Of a stretch of 64,000 nucleotides of DNA, positions 22,945 to 34,869 are shown piece after piece. The stretch is from Halichoerus grypus (lineage: Eukaryota; Chordata; Mammalia; Carnivora; Phocidae), in the NCBI RefSeq assembly GCF_964656455.1, contig NC_135726.1, forward strand, positions 8,194,001-8,258,000. Reading direction: 5' to 3'. The first letter of the stretch is position 1. Every line of letters begins with the position of its first letter. The translations under genes were made by a program, and so were the position numbers. The notes beneath the pieces are model-generated. The model was not told the DNA's origin. It ran no database searches and saw only the letters and a program-made list of their open reading frames with translations.

Positions 22945-23460
22945 GCAAGAGACTGAACACCCTCCTTCCTTTTCTAGGACTGTTGGAAAGTCTTGCTAAC
23001 ACCAGGGAGCCCATCACCTGGGCATGCAGACCTCCAGGGTTCATTACTTCTGCCTCCCTACCAGCCCTCCAGGTTCCAGTCCTTGCCCGTTTGGGTTCCT
23101 GCAAGCTCGCAGGCCTACAGAATGGTCTGGGCACGTCTGTGGCTCTACATTTTCTGGGCATTCTTGCTGGCAATAATCAGGGTAATTATAGACTGCTCCC
23201 TCATTTTCCCGGCTCTTGGGAGCTCTTTAGCACCAGAGAAAGATAAATTCAGAAAGCCTTCCACCCAGGCTACCCCTGGTGGGAAACTGGAGAAGGCTTC
23301 CAGCATGGTTTCTTGGCATATCTTTCAAAAGAGGAGGAGGAAGAGAAAAGGAGGAAGAAGGAGAGGAGGAAGACAAATGGGAAGAGATGTATTGCTCTGT
23401 CAAAGAAGTGTAGGAAGTGCTACTTTTAAATAAAGTTGGACACTTTTTATAATTGCAATA
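22945..23460. other. unique block with overlapping open frames and a polypurine patch
   Basis: Two plus-strand frames (87 and 146 codons) and one minus-strand frame (83 codons) overlap, with no recognisable domains. 23,325-23,385 is AGG/GAA-rich polypurine. Confidence 0.38.
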
Positions 23461-23464
23461 TCTT

Positions 23465-23680
23465 AGATCTCTTCCATACTGTGGCTCTGATCCTGGCCAT
23501 ACATTAGGATTACCTGACTGGAATGAGGGGAGGGGAGCAGACCATTAAAAATTAAGATGCCAAAGCCTCACCCCAAGAGATGCGAATTTCACTGGTCTAA
23601 GATAGAGGCTGGCTGGTTGTCGATATTTATTTTGAGTTCTTTAGGTGATTCTAATGTGTCGCAATGACAAACCTCATTAC
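23465..23680 (+). mobile_element. MER5A-like hAT relic
   Basis: 'ACATTAGGATTACCTGACTG', 'CCAAAGCCTCACCCCAAGAG' and 'TTTAGGTGATTCTAATGTG' follow MER5A order. Confidence 0.6.
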
Positions 23681-23959
23681 TTTTTCGTGCTAATGTGCTT
23701 TGAGATCTATAAACCCCTTTTCTATGTATATTTGACTATATTTATCTGCCTCTGTTGTACCTTGTAGGACTGGTATAGTTTTTAGTAGGAAACACTTTTG
23801 GAACGTGGGATTTTTCTGTCACAGATTTTTTTTCCTTTAAGTGGAAAGAGGACACAGTATGGGTGCTGACATCAGATACTAAGAAATGAGTGTCTTTTTC
23901 AACTTCAAATTATATTAATACCAACCATTGGCATTCGGTGAATTCTAAAACTTTTGCAT

Positions 23960-24155
23960 TTGTTATCTCATTTAATCATTAAAACATCTCTAAATGCTTG
24001 GTACTGCTATTATTTCCATTTTACAGATAAGAAAACTGAGGCTCAGAGAGAAACAGTGACATGCTTAATGTCGTACAGGTAGTAACAATCAGAATCTGGG
24101 CTTGAATCCGATCTGAGGGCCTTAGTGCCTGAGTTCTACAACCAGTATTCTCTAC
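23960..24155 (-). mobile_element. MIR SINE
   Basis: Antisense MIR: 'CTCATTTAATCATTAAAACA', 'TTTTACAGATAAGAAAACTG', 'GAGGCTCAGAGAGAAACAGT' and 'GGGCTTGAATCC'. Almost full length. Confidence 0.78.
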
Positions 24156-24180
24156 TGTCTCTTAGAAAAGATGTGGTCCA

Positions 24181-24402
24181 GGGGCACCTGGGTGGCTCAG
24201 TCGGTTAAGCGTCTGCCTTCAGCTCAGGTCATGATCCCAGGGTTCTGGGATCGAGCCCCGCATTGGGCTCCCTTCTACAATGGGAAGCCTGCTTCTCCCT
24301 CTTCCACACCCTTGCCCCTGCTTGTGCACTCTCTCTCACTCACTCTCTCTCAAATGAATAAAATCTTAAGAAAGAAGGAAAGGAAGAAGGGAAGGGAAGG
24401 GA
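24181..24402 (+). mobile_element. Can-SINE
   Basis: Head GGGGCACCTGGGTGGCTCAG, A-box region, B-box-like GGGATCGAGCCC, TC-rich body and a purine-rich tail (AAGGAAGGAAGG type) that has expanded. A perfect 17-base TSD AGAAAAGATGTGGTCCA (24,164-24,180; 24,403-24,419) supports a recent insertion. Confidence 0.96.
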
Positions 24403-24419
24403 AGAAAAGATGTGGTCCA

Positions 24420-25840
24420 TACTCCCCCAAATTCTTGGTTCTAGAATCCTAGAATTCATCTAGTTCTCCATGAAGGACAGTCTGGGAAGTTTCTCTGTCT
24501 CTGAAATGAGTTCCACAAAATAGCTATTCTGATTCTGACTCTGTAGTTCTGTGGGGCTTGTGATTAGCCAATATTCCTCTTTGACCCCCTTCCCTTTTGC
24601 CTGCTTCACCCAAAGTAGAAAGGATGGCCATTGTGCCCCAAGCTCCTGGAGCCCCCACGGAGAAGGCAGCGTGGGGACCACAGAGCCCGGGGACCATTTG
24701 GCAGTCTAGGCCACGTGGTCGTGGGCCAAGCTCACACAGGCCGTGCAGTGATTTGCAATCAGTCGCAAGTGATTACACATTGTTTCTCATCGATAGGCAT
24801 GAGGGAGCCCTGACGGGATAATGAGATGCAGCTGATGGAAAATCACAGCTGACTGTCAACAGCAAGTGGGGTTTTGCCCAGCCCTCCAGTGCTACAATCA
24901 AATCCTCCCCACTGCAAAGGCCAGGAGCGAATCTGAAGAATTTTAATGCTGAGCCACCTCACAGTGCCGAGGGAAATTGACTGGAGGGCCCGCCGGTTCA
25001 GTACTGGATAACTGGGATAGGACACAGGACTGCCCCTGGACAAGTCACAAAGCCTCCCAGACTGGGGCTCCAAATAATCTTCCTGAAAGGAGAGCGCAGG
25101 GCCCAGACAGCAGCCCAGGGAGAGCACCGGAAACCAGGCCAACAGAGGATAGGGTCCCTTTATTTAGTCAGGCTCCCAGAAAAACCAGTTTCTTTGATTC
25201 TGCGCATTACCTGTGCAGGGCCAGGGAGTGAGGCTGAGTGTTTTCCTCACTGTGCTCAATGAGAAAATCTGTTTAAACTATCTTTCCATGGATCAGTTCA
25301 CTAAGGGCCAACTTGAGCCCTGTTTACCCTTCTGTTGTCAAGGAAAAACAGCTGTTTGCTTAAATTGAGGTCTCCTTCTTCCATGACGGTCATTACCGGC
25401 TCCCCAGTAAGAGATAATGGGCTTGAATTTCCCAACTAGATGGGAGCTGCTCAAGTCTTGACTCTCCAGGTAAAGGCTGTCTGTAACCCAGAGTGGCCTT
25501 CCTGAGGAAGGTACTACCCGACTTAATCTTCATGCTTAATTACCCTTCACAATGGATGTGCAATGAGGTCCCTAATAAATGAACTTATTAAGCACACAGC
25601 TGTGGTTCCAGATCTTTAACCCAGTTTCCTCACATAGCATTTCCATCTACTGCCTTTAGACTGTATTGCCCCTGAACAACTTGTTGGAATCGTTCAGAAT
25701 GAATGAGATAGAACTTGGCCAATCAATGCTTGACTAGTGAGTGCCTGAAAGAAAAATAAATAAATAAAATGCAAACAAGTGCAGTGGGTCAAAACTTTAA
25801 ACAGTTTTTCTTGTTTTGCTAACAACTTATATTATGCTAT
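24420..25840. other. repeat-free block, candidate conserved regulatory DNA
   Basis: No transposon recognised over 1.4 kb. The block around 24,730-24,960 is dense in homeodomain- and bHLH-like words (GTGATTACAC, ATCGATAG, GATAATGAG, CAGCTGATGG). 25,530-25,600 has CTTAATTA, CCTAATAAATG and ACAGCTGTGG. This composition is often seen in developmental enhancers. Function is inferred only. Confidence 0.35.
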
Positions 25841-25844
25841 TTAA

Positions 25845-27335
25845 ATTAAACTTTTTATTTTGAGAAAACAGTAGGTTCGCAGGCAGTTGCAAGAAATAAT
25901 GCAGACAGCTCATGTAGACTCTACCCCTTTCCCCCAGTGCAAAATTGTAGTAGAATATCACAGCCAGGATATTGACATGGATACCGTCCACTCATTCTCA
26001 GGTGTCCCCGGTTTTATGCATCCGTTCTATGCAGTGTTATCACGAGGGTGGGTGCCTGTGTCCAGCACCACACTCACGACACAGAGCCATTCCATCAGCA
26101 CAAAGATCCCTCCTACCCCCCTTTTAAAACCTCCCGTCTCCTTGTCCGTAGCCCCTGGCAGCAACTAATCTGTCCTCCATTTCCATAATTTCTTCACTTC
26201 AAGAGTGCTGTATAAATGAAATCCTACAGTATGTGACCTTTCGAGGTTGGCTTCTTTCACTCAGCGTAAAATTATCTGGATTCATCGAAGTTGTTGCATG
26301 AATCAATAGCTCATTCCTTTTTATTGCCGAGCAGTATTGCATGGTATGGATCCACAGTTTGACTCTTCACCTGCTGAAGGACATCTGGGTTGCTTCCAGT
26401 TTGGGACTATGATGAATAAAGCTGCTCTGAATATTCATGGACAGTTTTTTGTATGAATATACATTTTCGCTTTTCTGGGATCAATATCCTAGAAAGAGTA
26501 TAACTAATAGATCACACGACCATTGCGTATTTAACCATGTGAGAGGTTGCAAACTGTTTTCCAAAGTGGCTGTCCTGTTGTTTTATATTCCCACCTGCAA
26601 CGTATGAGTGCTCCATTTCTCTGTCTCCTCACTGGCATTTGGGGGCGTCACTACTTTTTACTTCAGTCATTCTGATAGGTGTGGGGTAATAGCTCATTGT
26701 GGTTTTAAGTTGCACTTAGCAAATTGTTAATGGTATGAAACGTCTTTTCGTGTGTTTCTTTGCCATCTATATGTCCTCATCAGTATTTATGCCTATTTGT
26801 GCCTTCTGTCTATTTTTTATTGGGTTGCTTGTTTTTTGGTTTTTGTTTTGTTTTTTTGTTGTTGAGTTTTGAGTTCTTTGTATATTCTGGATACTAATCC
26901 TTTCTCAGATACATGGCAAAAGTCTTTTCTCTCAATCAATAGCTTGCCTTTTTATCTTAATGGGATCTTTCACAGAACAAAAGGATTTAATTTTGATGAA
27001 GTCCAATTGATCGATTTTTCCTTTTGCAGGTATTTTGGTATCAAGTCTAGATCAGAGATCCCTTTGACTAGACCTAGATCCTAAAGATTACTTCATATTA
27101 TTTTTCTAGGAGTATTATAGTTCTTTGTTTTCCATTTGCAATCATAATCCTTTTTAAGTTTATTTTTGTATAAGTTTTGAAGTTTAGGCTGAGATTTCTA
27201 TTTTTTCATTGGGATATCCAGTTGCTCCAGGATGATTTGTTGAAAATGCTCTCCTTCCCCCACTGAATTACTTTTGCACCTTTGGCAAAAATCAGTCGGG
27301 TGTATTTGTGTGGGTAAATAATTCCTAAAGTTGAA
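25845..27335 (-). mobile_element. old L1 (antisense), about 1.5 kb
   Basis: Reverse-complement L1 3' half. The left end is 'TTTTATTTTGAGAAAACAGT'. The middle has 'TTTCACTCAGCGTAAAATTA', 'TTGCCGAGCAGTATTGCATG' and 'GATGAATAAAGCTGCTCTGA'. The right part carries 'TTGTATATTCTGGATACTAA' and 'CCAGTTGCTCCAGGATGATT'. Many frame breaks make it a dead ancient element of L1M type. Confidence 0.88.
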
Positions 27336-27534
27336 GTCCAATAGCAAGTTTCAGATCAATAGGTATAGTATGATCCCATTTTTATTCAAGAACATAAACA
27401 TATATATTTCCACATATCCATACATATTCATAATGATGTAATTATTTATTATGATTATTTATTATTACTTATTGTGGTTATCTCTGGAGTTTGTGATGGG
27501 AATATTTTCACCTTATGTACTTGAGATAATAGCT

Positions 27535-27860
27535 AGTTTCTTGAACATTTATTATGTGACAGGTGCTGGTCAGTATTTTACAATTAATTAAGGTGCTATT
27601 GTAATAAGTTAGTGATGATATAATGATCCTGATTGCTGAGTTATTACTGGCTCTCATATAGTCAGGTACTGTACTTACATGCTATAGATAGAATGATAGA
27701 TAGATAGATATCCTTTCTCTCACTTAGTTATCACAACATTGGTAAGGTAGCAGAGACTGGAAGAAGCTGTGTGCCCGAGACCACAGAACAAGAAAGGGGC
27801 AGAGATGTAAACTCAGGTGTTCTGACGCTACAACCAGCTTCCTGAACCCCTGCATTATAC
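27535..27860 (-). mobile_element. MIR-like fragment with an internal (GATA)n
   Basis: Antisense MIR text: 'TTATTATGTGACAGGTGCTG' to 'GGGGCAGAGATGTAAACTCA' and 'TGCATTATACTG'. The middle is interrupted by a GATAGATAGATA run at 27,681-27,711. Confidence 0.5.
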
Positions 27861-27942
27861 TGTTGGTTATTTGAATTATTTGACAAAATAAGTCTTTTGC
27901 AATTGCGAAAGGAAAAAGATGGCTTAGAATAATGGAATCTCC

Positions 27943-28150
27943 GGGGCACCTGGGTGGCTCAGTTGGTTGAGCATCTGACTCTTGATTTCATCTCAGCTCA
28001 TGATCTCAGGGTCCTGAAATCGAGGCCTGTGTCAGGCTCTGGGCTGGGTGTGAAGCCTTAAGATTCTCCCTCTCCCTCTGCCCCTCCCCCCCCCGCCCCC
28101 CCCCCCCGGCTCATGCTCTCTCTCCCTCAAAAATAAAATAAAATAATACA
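27943..28150 (+). mobile_element. Can-SINE with poly(C) expansion
   Basis: Head GGGGCACCTGGGTGGCTCAG, 'TTGGTTGAGCATCTGACTCT' A-box region, then 'CCTGAAATCGAGGCCTG' at the B box. The CT-rich body contains a C-run interrupted by a single G at 28,085-28,108. An approximate TSD AATAATGGAATCT / AATAATACAATCT flanks it. Confidence 0.92.
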
Positions 28151-28154
28151 ATCT

Positions 28155-28960
28155 GATTTGCAAAAGAATAGACATGCCCTCCCTTTGACCAGTTTAGCTG
28201 CAATATCAATTTGCCACTTGTCTTAAGTCCATAGGATATGTATGGTCTGTGAGAATATTCTCTTTAGAATTATTTTACCCTAAACAAACTTTAAAAGCTT
28301 CTAGAATATTCTAATATAGTTTCCCAAAAAAATCATTTTTAAAAGAATGTATTTCTTTCTTAGGAGCTATGCTTGGCTGGTTTCAGATGGCTCCTGAGAA
28401 TTAAGTGGTCTCTACAATGTCTCCTCTATATTCCAAATAAACAAGACAAAGCCAGAAAGCTCTGTGACAGGACATGACCCAAACACTCAAGTCTTTATGG
28501 CCTAAAGTCACCTCGCCAGAATGCACTTGAAGGCAAACAGAGAGCATTCTTTAAATATTTCTGGGTTAAAAAAAAAAAAAAAAGCAAGACTTTATTTCAT
28601 TCTTTTATTAAGTAGCAAGCCCCTAGGAAGGAAATAGTAAATAAGTGTTAAAATGTACATTAATTAAAATATAGACTTATTCATGGGAGTAAAAACTCTC
28701 AGTTACCCCAAATTCTGCAAATGAAGATACATGAGGGTTTGGTGTAAGAATTCCTGAGTGCTCTTAGCACCTCAATCTCTTTATTTCACACTTTTCTCAT
28801 TCATTGACACCTCCCCATGTCCTCAAACCTCCATGAAAAACAAAACTTATAAATTAAAGAATATTTAAAAATAATAAGTCTTCTAAAGTATAATTCCTTT
28901 TCCAAGTGCTGTCCCCTCTTCTGGATCTATTTCTTCCATTACTCATATGCTTTTTGTTCC
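28155..28960. other. AT-rich unique sequence with poly(A)
   Basis: A 16-base A-run at 28,567-28,582 without a recognisable retrocopy upstream. No gene or repeat family recognised. Confidence 0.42.
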
Positions 28961-28964
28961 GACG

Positions 28965-29410
28965 GCCACTGCCTTAGTCTGGGCTCACGTCACCTGTTTT
29001 CATCTGTATTCTTAAAGCAACATTCTTACTTCTAACTCCAGTCCTACCCATGCTGCCAGATTAACCATAAGAAAACATAGCTCTAGGTGTGTGATTCCCT
29101 GAGTCAAAGATCTTCCATGACTCCCTACTGCCTGCTCTTGCAAGTACAAACTCCACAATTTGGAATTCAAGGGTATTCACAAAACTAAGTCAATCCAGCT
29201 TTCCCTGCCTTTCCCTACCGTTGGCCTTGACCCACAGTCACATGGTCCTATCTGGAGGGAGGACCATTCCCAAGATTCCTTTCCCATCTGTGTGCTTTTC
29301 CACAGGCTGAGTCCTTAGCCTGGGTTATCCTCATGAGACCTGTGGCCTCACTTCCTCCTGCAAAGACATCAGAGCTCCTCCCCATAAAGCTTTCCTTTCA
29401 TTTTCTCCAA
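28965..29410. mobile_element. ancient LINE (L2-like) relic
   Basis: Phrase series 'CTGCCAGATTAACCATAAGA', 'CTTCCATGACTCCCTACTGC' and 'CAAGTACAAACTCCACAATT', typical of L2-derived text in mammals. Strand and subfamily not assigned. Confidence 0.45.
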
Positions 29411-29414
29411 ATTG

Positions 29415-29890
29415 GCCAAGACCTTGAACATGATCTAATGGAAATCGAGCAACATTCAAGCAGTGTTTAACAACCGGCGCTCAGGGTGGGGAGAGAGAGA
29501 AAATGCGGGTATCTATACATATACACATTTATTATAAATGTTGCTGATATAAGGAATATAAAGCCTAGCATTTAAAATAATAATGAAATATTCAATACCT
29601 TTTTTTTTATAAATTCCATATAGCCCATTAATTCTCTCAAAATGCTTTTGTTGATATTTTTGTTACACACTTATATCTGAGCCTCATCTATGGTTGTGAT
29701 AAACAGTGAGGATAGTTCCCACATATGTTTGTTGATATTTGAGTTCATATTAACAGGTGAGATGAAATCAAAATGAAGCATCTATTCATTAATGATGTGT
29801 GTGACTTCTTTGCTGACTTGGATAATAACTCTCAAATGCTAGAAGAAGTTTCCTTCAATTTTTTGCACTTGTTTACCATGTCATAATTGC
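29415..29890. other. AT-rich unique sequence, nothing recognised
   Basis: No repeat, exon or RNA gene identified. Confidence 0.4.
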
Positions 29891-29906
29891 AGGCATGGCA
29901 CAATAT

Positions 29907-30106
29907 CTTTTTTTTTAAAGATTTTATTTGTTTATTTGACAGAGAGAGACACAGTGAGAGAGGGAACACAAGCAGGGGGAGTGGGAGAGGGAGAAGCAGG
30001 CCTCCCCGCGGAGCAGGGAGCCCGATGTGGGGCTCGATCCCAGGACCCTGGGATCATGACCTGAGCTGAAGGCAGACGCTTAACGACTGAGCCACCCAGA
30101 CGCCCC
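29907..30106 (-). mobile_element. Can-SINE (antisense)
   Basis: T-rich tail then AAAGATTTTATTTG, central GGGCTCGATCCCAGGACC and terminal GAGCCACCCAGACGCCCC. The 16-base TSD AGGCATGGCACAATAT / AGGCGTGGCACAATAT (29,891-29,906; 30,107-30,122) differs by one CpG-type change. Confidence 0.96.
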
Positions 30107-30384
30107 AGGCGTGGCACAATATTAAGGTTAATCTGCATTATTAACATTGTTCCTAATACATTCTTAACTCTGGAGAATCAAAATAACAACACGTTAAGCC
30201 TTGATTTGCTGTGCTGCCTATTTCCATGATATAAATATTCCCATCGTGGCTGATTTCAGGCTACCAACCTGATGTCCGTGGACACTGAGTTTGGGAAGAG
30301 ATGTACAGTCATGAATCATGGTATAATATTTGTGCCATACAGGGGCAAATAAATGAAAGAACATAGTTAAATGTCAAATAATTA

Positions 30385-31625
30385 GAAATGATCAATTAAT
30401 TTTTGACAAATGGACCAAAGCAATTCAGTGGAGGAACGGAATATATCTATATGGAACAAAAAAATGAACCTTGATTCATATCTTACACCATATACAAAAA
30501 TCAATTTGAGATGACTCATAGGCCTGAACATAAAAGCTAAAACTACAAAGCTTCTATATGAAACTCGGAGAAAATCTTCACAACATTTAAGTGAGGAAAG
30601 GTTTCTTAGACACAAAATGTACTAACCATGAAGGAAAAAATTAATGAAAATGGACTTCATGAAAGTTAAACACATGCCCTTCAAAAGACACTTTCAAAAA
30701 TGAATAGGTGAGAAAATCATCACAATACATGTATCTGATTAGGACTCATTTTCAAAATATAAAAATATATATGCAACCTCTAAAACTCAATATAAAAGAT
30801 GAATGACACCTTTTAAAATAAAATGGACAAAAGACTCAAACAGGAACTTAAGAAAGAAAAATATCAAATAGCCAATAATCACATGAAAAAATGTTCAACA
30901 TTAGTCATCAGGAAAATACAAATTAAAACCATGAGATAATATTATACACCCACCAGCATGGCTAAAAAAAGAGATTGACAACACCAGATGTTGATGTGGA
31001 ACTGGAATGCAAAATGGCAAAAATCACTTTGAGAATCAGTCCATTGATATCATAAAAGTCAACGCACTCCTACCCCCGTGAACCAGCAGTACTACTCCTA
31101 GATGTTTACCCGAAGGAAATGAAAGCATATATACACAAGAAGACCTCTACAGGAATATTTGTAAAAACTTCATTAATAATATCAGTAACTATAGGGGCGC
31201 CTGGGTGGCTCAGTCATTAAGCAGCTGCCTTCGGCTCAGGTCATGATCCCAGGGTCCTGGGATCGAGCCCCGCATCAGGCTTCCTGCTCAGCAGGGAAGC
31301 CTGCTTCTCCCTCTGCCACTCCCCCTGCTTGTGTTCCCTCTCTTGTTGTGTCTCTGTCAAATAAATAAATAAAATCTTTTAAAAATAATAACAATAAGTA
31401 ACTATAGAGAGCCTAGATGTCCATCAAATGAAATGGAGTAATAATTTGTGATATACCCATATGATGGAATACTACACAGCAATAAAAAGTAGCACATTCC
31501 TAATACACACCACAGCATGGGTGAACCTCCAAAACTATCCTGAGCAGAAGAAGCCAGATACAAGAGTAAGCACTACCATATGATAACACTCAATTCAAGT
31601 ATTGAAACAGGCAAAACTAATCTCT
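30385..31625 (+). mobile_element. old L1 ORF2 C-terminal region and 3' part, with nested SINE
   Basis: Sense L1: 'CAATTAATTTTTGACAAATG', 'CTTCAAAAGACACTTTCAAA', 'TGAAAAAATGTTCAACATTA', 'CAAATTAAAACCATGAGATA' and 'AATGGAGTAATAATTTGTGA'. No long frame remains. Interrupted at 31,194-31,396 by a Can-SINE. Confidence 0.88.
31194..31396 (+). mobile_element. Can-SINE nested in L1
   Basis: Head GGGGCGCCTGGGTGGCTCAG, GGGATCGAGCCCCGCATC and tail AAATAAATAAATAAAATC. TSD AGTAACTATA on each side (31,184-31,193; 31,397-31,406). Confidence 0.96.
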
Positions 31626-31697
31626 GCTGAAAATAAAATGTCTTAAAGGTTTTTTTCTTACTACCGATTATGCCAATCAGTGTAAAACCTTAAACGA

Positions 31698-31729
31698 GCG
31701 CGTGCGCGTGCACACACACACACACATGC
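31698..31729. repeat. alternating GC/GT/CA purine-pyrimidine tract
   Basis: A strictly alternating purine-pyrimidine run of 32 bases: GCGCGTGCGCGTG followed by CACACA units and ATGC. The CG-containing half is the strongest class of Z-DNA-forming sequence. Confidence 0.9.
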
Positions 31730-31734
31730 CCCAC

Positions 31735-32040
31735 AACCTTCCCTTCTGACAGATGATACCAAACCTGACTTAGTCTTCTCCTTCACTGAGATTCAGAAAT
31801 TGGATTTTTTTTCCTTGCTACTACAGAATCCTGTGTACTTAAGAATGCAAACTGTAAATCAGTATCCACATCTTAAAGGTGACATTTCAACAACTGTACA
31901 TCCCGGAGCCTTCCAGGATCTCAGGATCATTTTGTTCCTGTCAGATGTCTACCTTTTTAAATAATTTATGAGCATCCAACTCTACATCTTGTGATATAGG
32001 ATGAACTGTTTTCATTTTGTATGTGCATGTCTTCATTCAA
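31735..32040. other. unique sequence, nothing recognised
   Basis: No repeat or exon identified. Confidence 0.4.
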
Positions 32041-32044
32041 ATAG

Positions 32045-32620
32045 CCAGTCACTCGTTTGCTAAATGTTATTGAACACCTACTATGTGCTGGACATTGTAC
32101 TGTGCAGTATGAATGTAGCAGTGGAAAGAACAATCACAGCCTGAGCCTGTAATTTACATGGGAGGGAAGAGAAGGTAGACATCAATTTATGAGTTACACT
32201 GGTAACTGTTAAATTTCAATTGTAACTTTTGATTAAAAAAAAAAAATGACGTGGTAAAGTGCAGGCTTCTTAGGAAGACATTTACCAAGAAGTCCTGATC
32301 TTGTCTTGAATGGAGTGAGGGGGAATAAATATCAAGGAGTGCTTCCTGGAGGAAGAGACTTTTGAGCTGGGCTTTGAATGGGGAGCAAATTCTTGGACGG
32401 GGCTAAATTTCAGGTGGCAAAAGCATTGTGTCACTGGTCCTGATAGACAAAGGAGTGTGCTGTTTTTAAGATATGGGAGAAAGCTTATCCTGCAGAAACT
32501 AGAGATAAAGAGTGAATCTGGTAAAATTGGCAATGTCTGAAATATCAGGACTCTATTAAGAATTTTCACTTTATCGGTTACTAAAATCAGTGAGAAGCTA
32601 CTAAAGAGATGTGTATGTCC
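32045..32620 (+). mobile_element. L2-like LINE relic
   Basis: Starts 'TTATTGAACACCTACTATGT' and 'GCTGGACATTGTACTG', then 'GGAGGAAGAGACTTTTGAGC' and 'TGGGCTTTGAATGGGGAG', the usual order of L2-derived text. A minus-strand frame of 141 codons across it is a by-product. Confidence 0.6.
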
Positions 32621-32624
32621 GATA

Positions 32625-32985
32625 GATATCATCATCTGGCTACTCTGTGTAGAATGGACTGGAAAGCATATGTACAAGCTGTGGGGAGACCAGCTTGAGG
32701 CTCGCACATATACAAAATAAACGAGTGCCCCTGTTAATCTCCAGTGAAAGGCATGCTCTAAATTCGGAACTATAGAGATAACTTAGCCCTACTTTGAACA
32801 GTTAGCAAATATACTGGAATTGCTTTTCAGACAAAGGGCAGACATCTGAGAGGTTTAGGAGAAGGAGTTAAAGAGCCAGCCAAGAAGAGGACATAAGGAT
32901 GGACAGATCAAAGAAGAAAGCCTCAGGAAGCAAACACCTAAGTGCTAGGCATTTATTTTTAAATTTTGATTCAGAATCAGCAACT
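32625..32985. other. unique sequence, nothing recognised
   Basis: No repeat or exon identified. Confidence 0.4.
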
Positions 32986-32989
32986 GAGA

Positions 32990-33205
32990 GCTCATTCTGC
33001 CTCAGAACTGTTCCAAGTGCTTTATCCCTATAACAGTTAATTCTCACCTCTATTTACAAGACAGTATTATTAAATATTTCCTTACAAAAAGAGACCTGGA
33101 GGTTTAGAGAGGTGGAGTAGCCTACTCAAGGTTACACTGTGTGTATGAAGCAGAACTTGAGCCTAGGACTCTCAGATGCAACGCTGGCTCTTTACCCCCT
33201 CCTTC
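32990..33205 (-). mobile_element. MIR SINE
   Basis: Antisense MIR: 'GAACTGTTCCAAGTGCTTTA', 'GAGGTTTAGAGAGGTGGAGT', 'CTCAAGGTTACACTGTGTGT' and 'GCAGAACTTGAGCCTAGGAC'. A second weak MIR-like block follows at about 33,285-33,440. Confidence 0.7.
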
Positions 33206-33444
33206 GCCTCTCACCCATCCCCATTCTATTTGGGAACAACGCCAGGTTTTTGTGTGCTGTGGCGTAAATACATAGAACATTATCTCTAAAGGGGTCTTTG
33301 AAATCCGATTAAGTCAATCGTCTCACTTCACAGGGGAAAAACATGAGACAGATACGCTGGGGGTCCACCCGTGGTCCCCCAGCAAATACCAGGCAGGTGA
33401 GATACAGAACCCGCAGTCTTGCAGTAACCCACACGGCTTGTGCA

Positions 33445-34655
33445 GCCCCTCTGCTCTCTTCACAGATTTGGGGCTTTGCAAAATGACAAAGTTGTACTGA
33501 GCCTATGGCCTGGCTCGGTGGCGGAGGCAGTTCTTAAACACTGGTCTGTGAACAGAGTAATTGTCAAAATGAATTTGAGGAAAGAGGAACTCAATCTAGT
33601 TAATTATTTTGTCTAGCCCCCACCTTCTTCAATGGGAGGAAGAAAGGTTACTTAACATGTATTAAATGTTGAACATTTTAGAACTTGCAGCTGTGCTTGT
33701 TGCTTCATTATTCACAGATTGCTTAGGGCCAAACGCGGTCTGCCGGGGCGAGAACGATTCTTTGGTTACCTACAACTCTTGTGCAGATAGGACACCTTAT
33801 CTCACAAGCAACAAAGGAATAGCCTCCATGAGGTACAACAGTGGACTAGTTAAGATTTCCAAAAGGGCAAATTGCATTATTTATACTTCAAATTATACAC
33901 TGATACCTCAAATGAAGCACAAAGTACCTAGAAGATATTTGATGACCTAGTCTTGCATAATGAAATGCAATTAATAGGTAGCTATTCCGGATTCTGGAAC
34001 TAACAAATCTCTCAGCAACTATTGTTGGTCGAGACCAACCACACCGATCCCAACTGGGAACAGTCTCTTCTGAGTAGGAGCAACCCAGATTTGGCCCCAG
34101 CTAGCTTTAAGAATCAGGGGACAGCGGTGCCTCCAAAAAAAAAAAGAATCAGGGGAGACTCTTCATGTTACCAACAGAAGACCGTCTCTGTGGTGAGCGA
34201 AGTATTCTGGAAGTTCAGGGTCTATCAGAATGCCAACACATGATTATTTTAACAGAATTCCTCCCTTTCAGAGATGCAGTCAATGGTCTTTGGGTGCACC
34301 TGGAAAGTAATTTTACGTTCTGTGCTGTAATTGAATTGATCTTATATTTTTCAGGTACAGAACATTAACTTTCACACTCAAAAGAAAATCTCTGCAGGCC
34401 ATTTTCCCCACATCTCTGTCAGCAACCTCCCCTATCTCTTTGATGAGGAGTAGATATTAGTGAATTTCTGGCCCAACAAATGTCTTCTCAACCTATAGAG
34501 AGACAGGAGGCTTTCTTCTTCCTGCCAGACTACCACTATGACTTTTCCCTGACTATATTCTCTACCATGGAAAAACTCACTCAGAGTTGTACCTAGGAAA
34601 CAAAATCCCGGAGGTATCCAAAAAAAAAAAAAAAAAAAAAAAGACAGGGTAATGC
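33445..34655. other. unique sequence with a 94-codon open frame
   Basis: A plus-strand ATG frame at 33,666-33,950 has a hydrophobic start (LELAAVLVASLFTDCL) but no recognisable family. A-run of about 23 bases at 34,620-34,643 with no retrocopy recognised upstream. Confidence 0.38.
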
Positions 34656-34659
34656 AATG

Positions 34660-34865
34660 TGTGGAATTTGGATTAAGCTCTGAAAGGTTTTTAATTCCAT
34701 CTCCACTGGTTACTATTTGTGTGACCTTAGACAAGTTCAATTACTTCTCCAAACCTCAGTTTCTTCATGGATGTAACATCTTTTTTCAGGCGATCATGAT
34801 GATAAAAAGGTACTTACTCCGATATTGTAAGTATCTCATACAGTCCTCGGCAACAAATTGAATCC
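34660..34865 (+). mobile_element. MIR SINE
   Basis: Sense MIR: 'TGTGTGACCTTAGACAAGTT', 'AACCTCAGTTTCTTCATGG' and 'AAAGGTACTTACTCC'. Confidence 0.7.
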
Positions 34866-34869
34866 CGCA

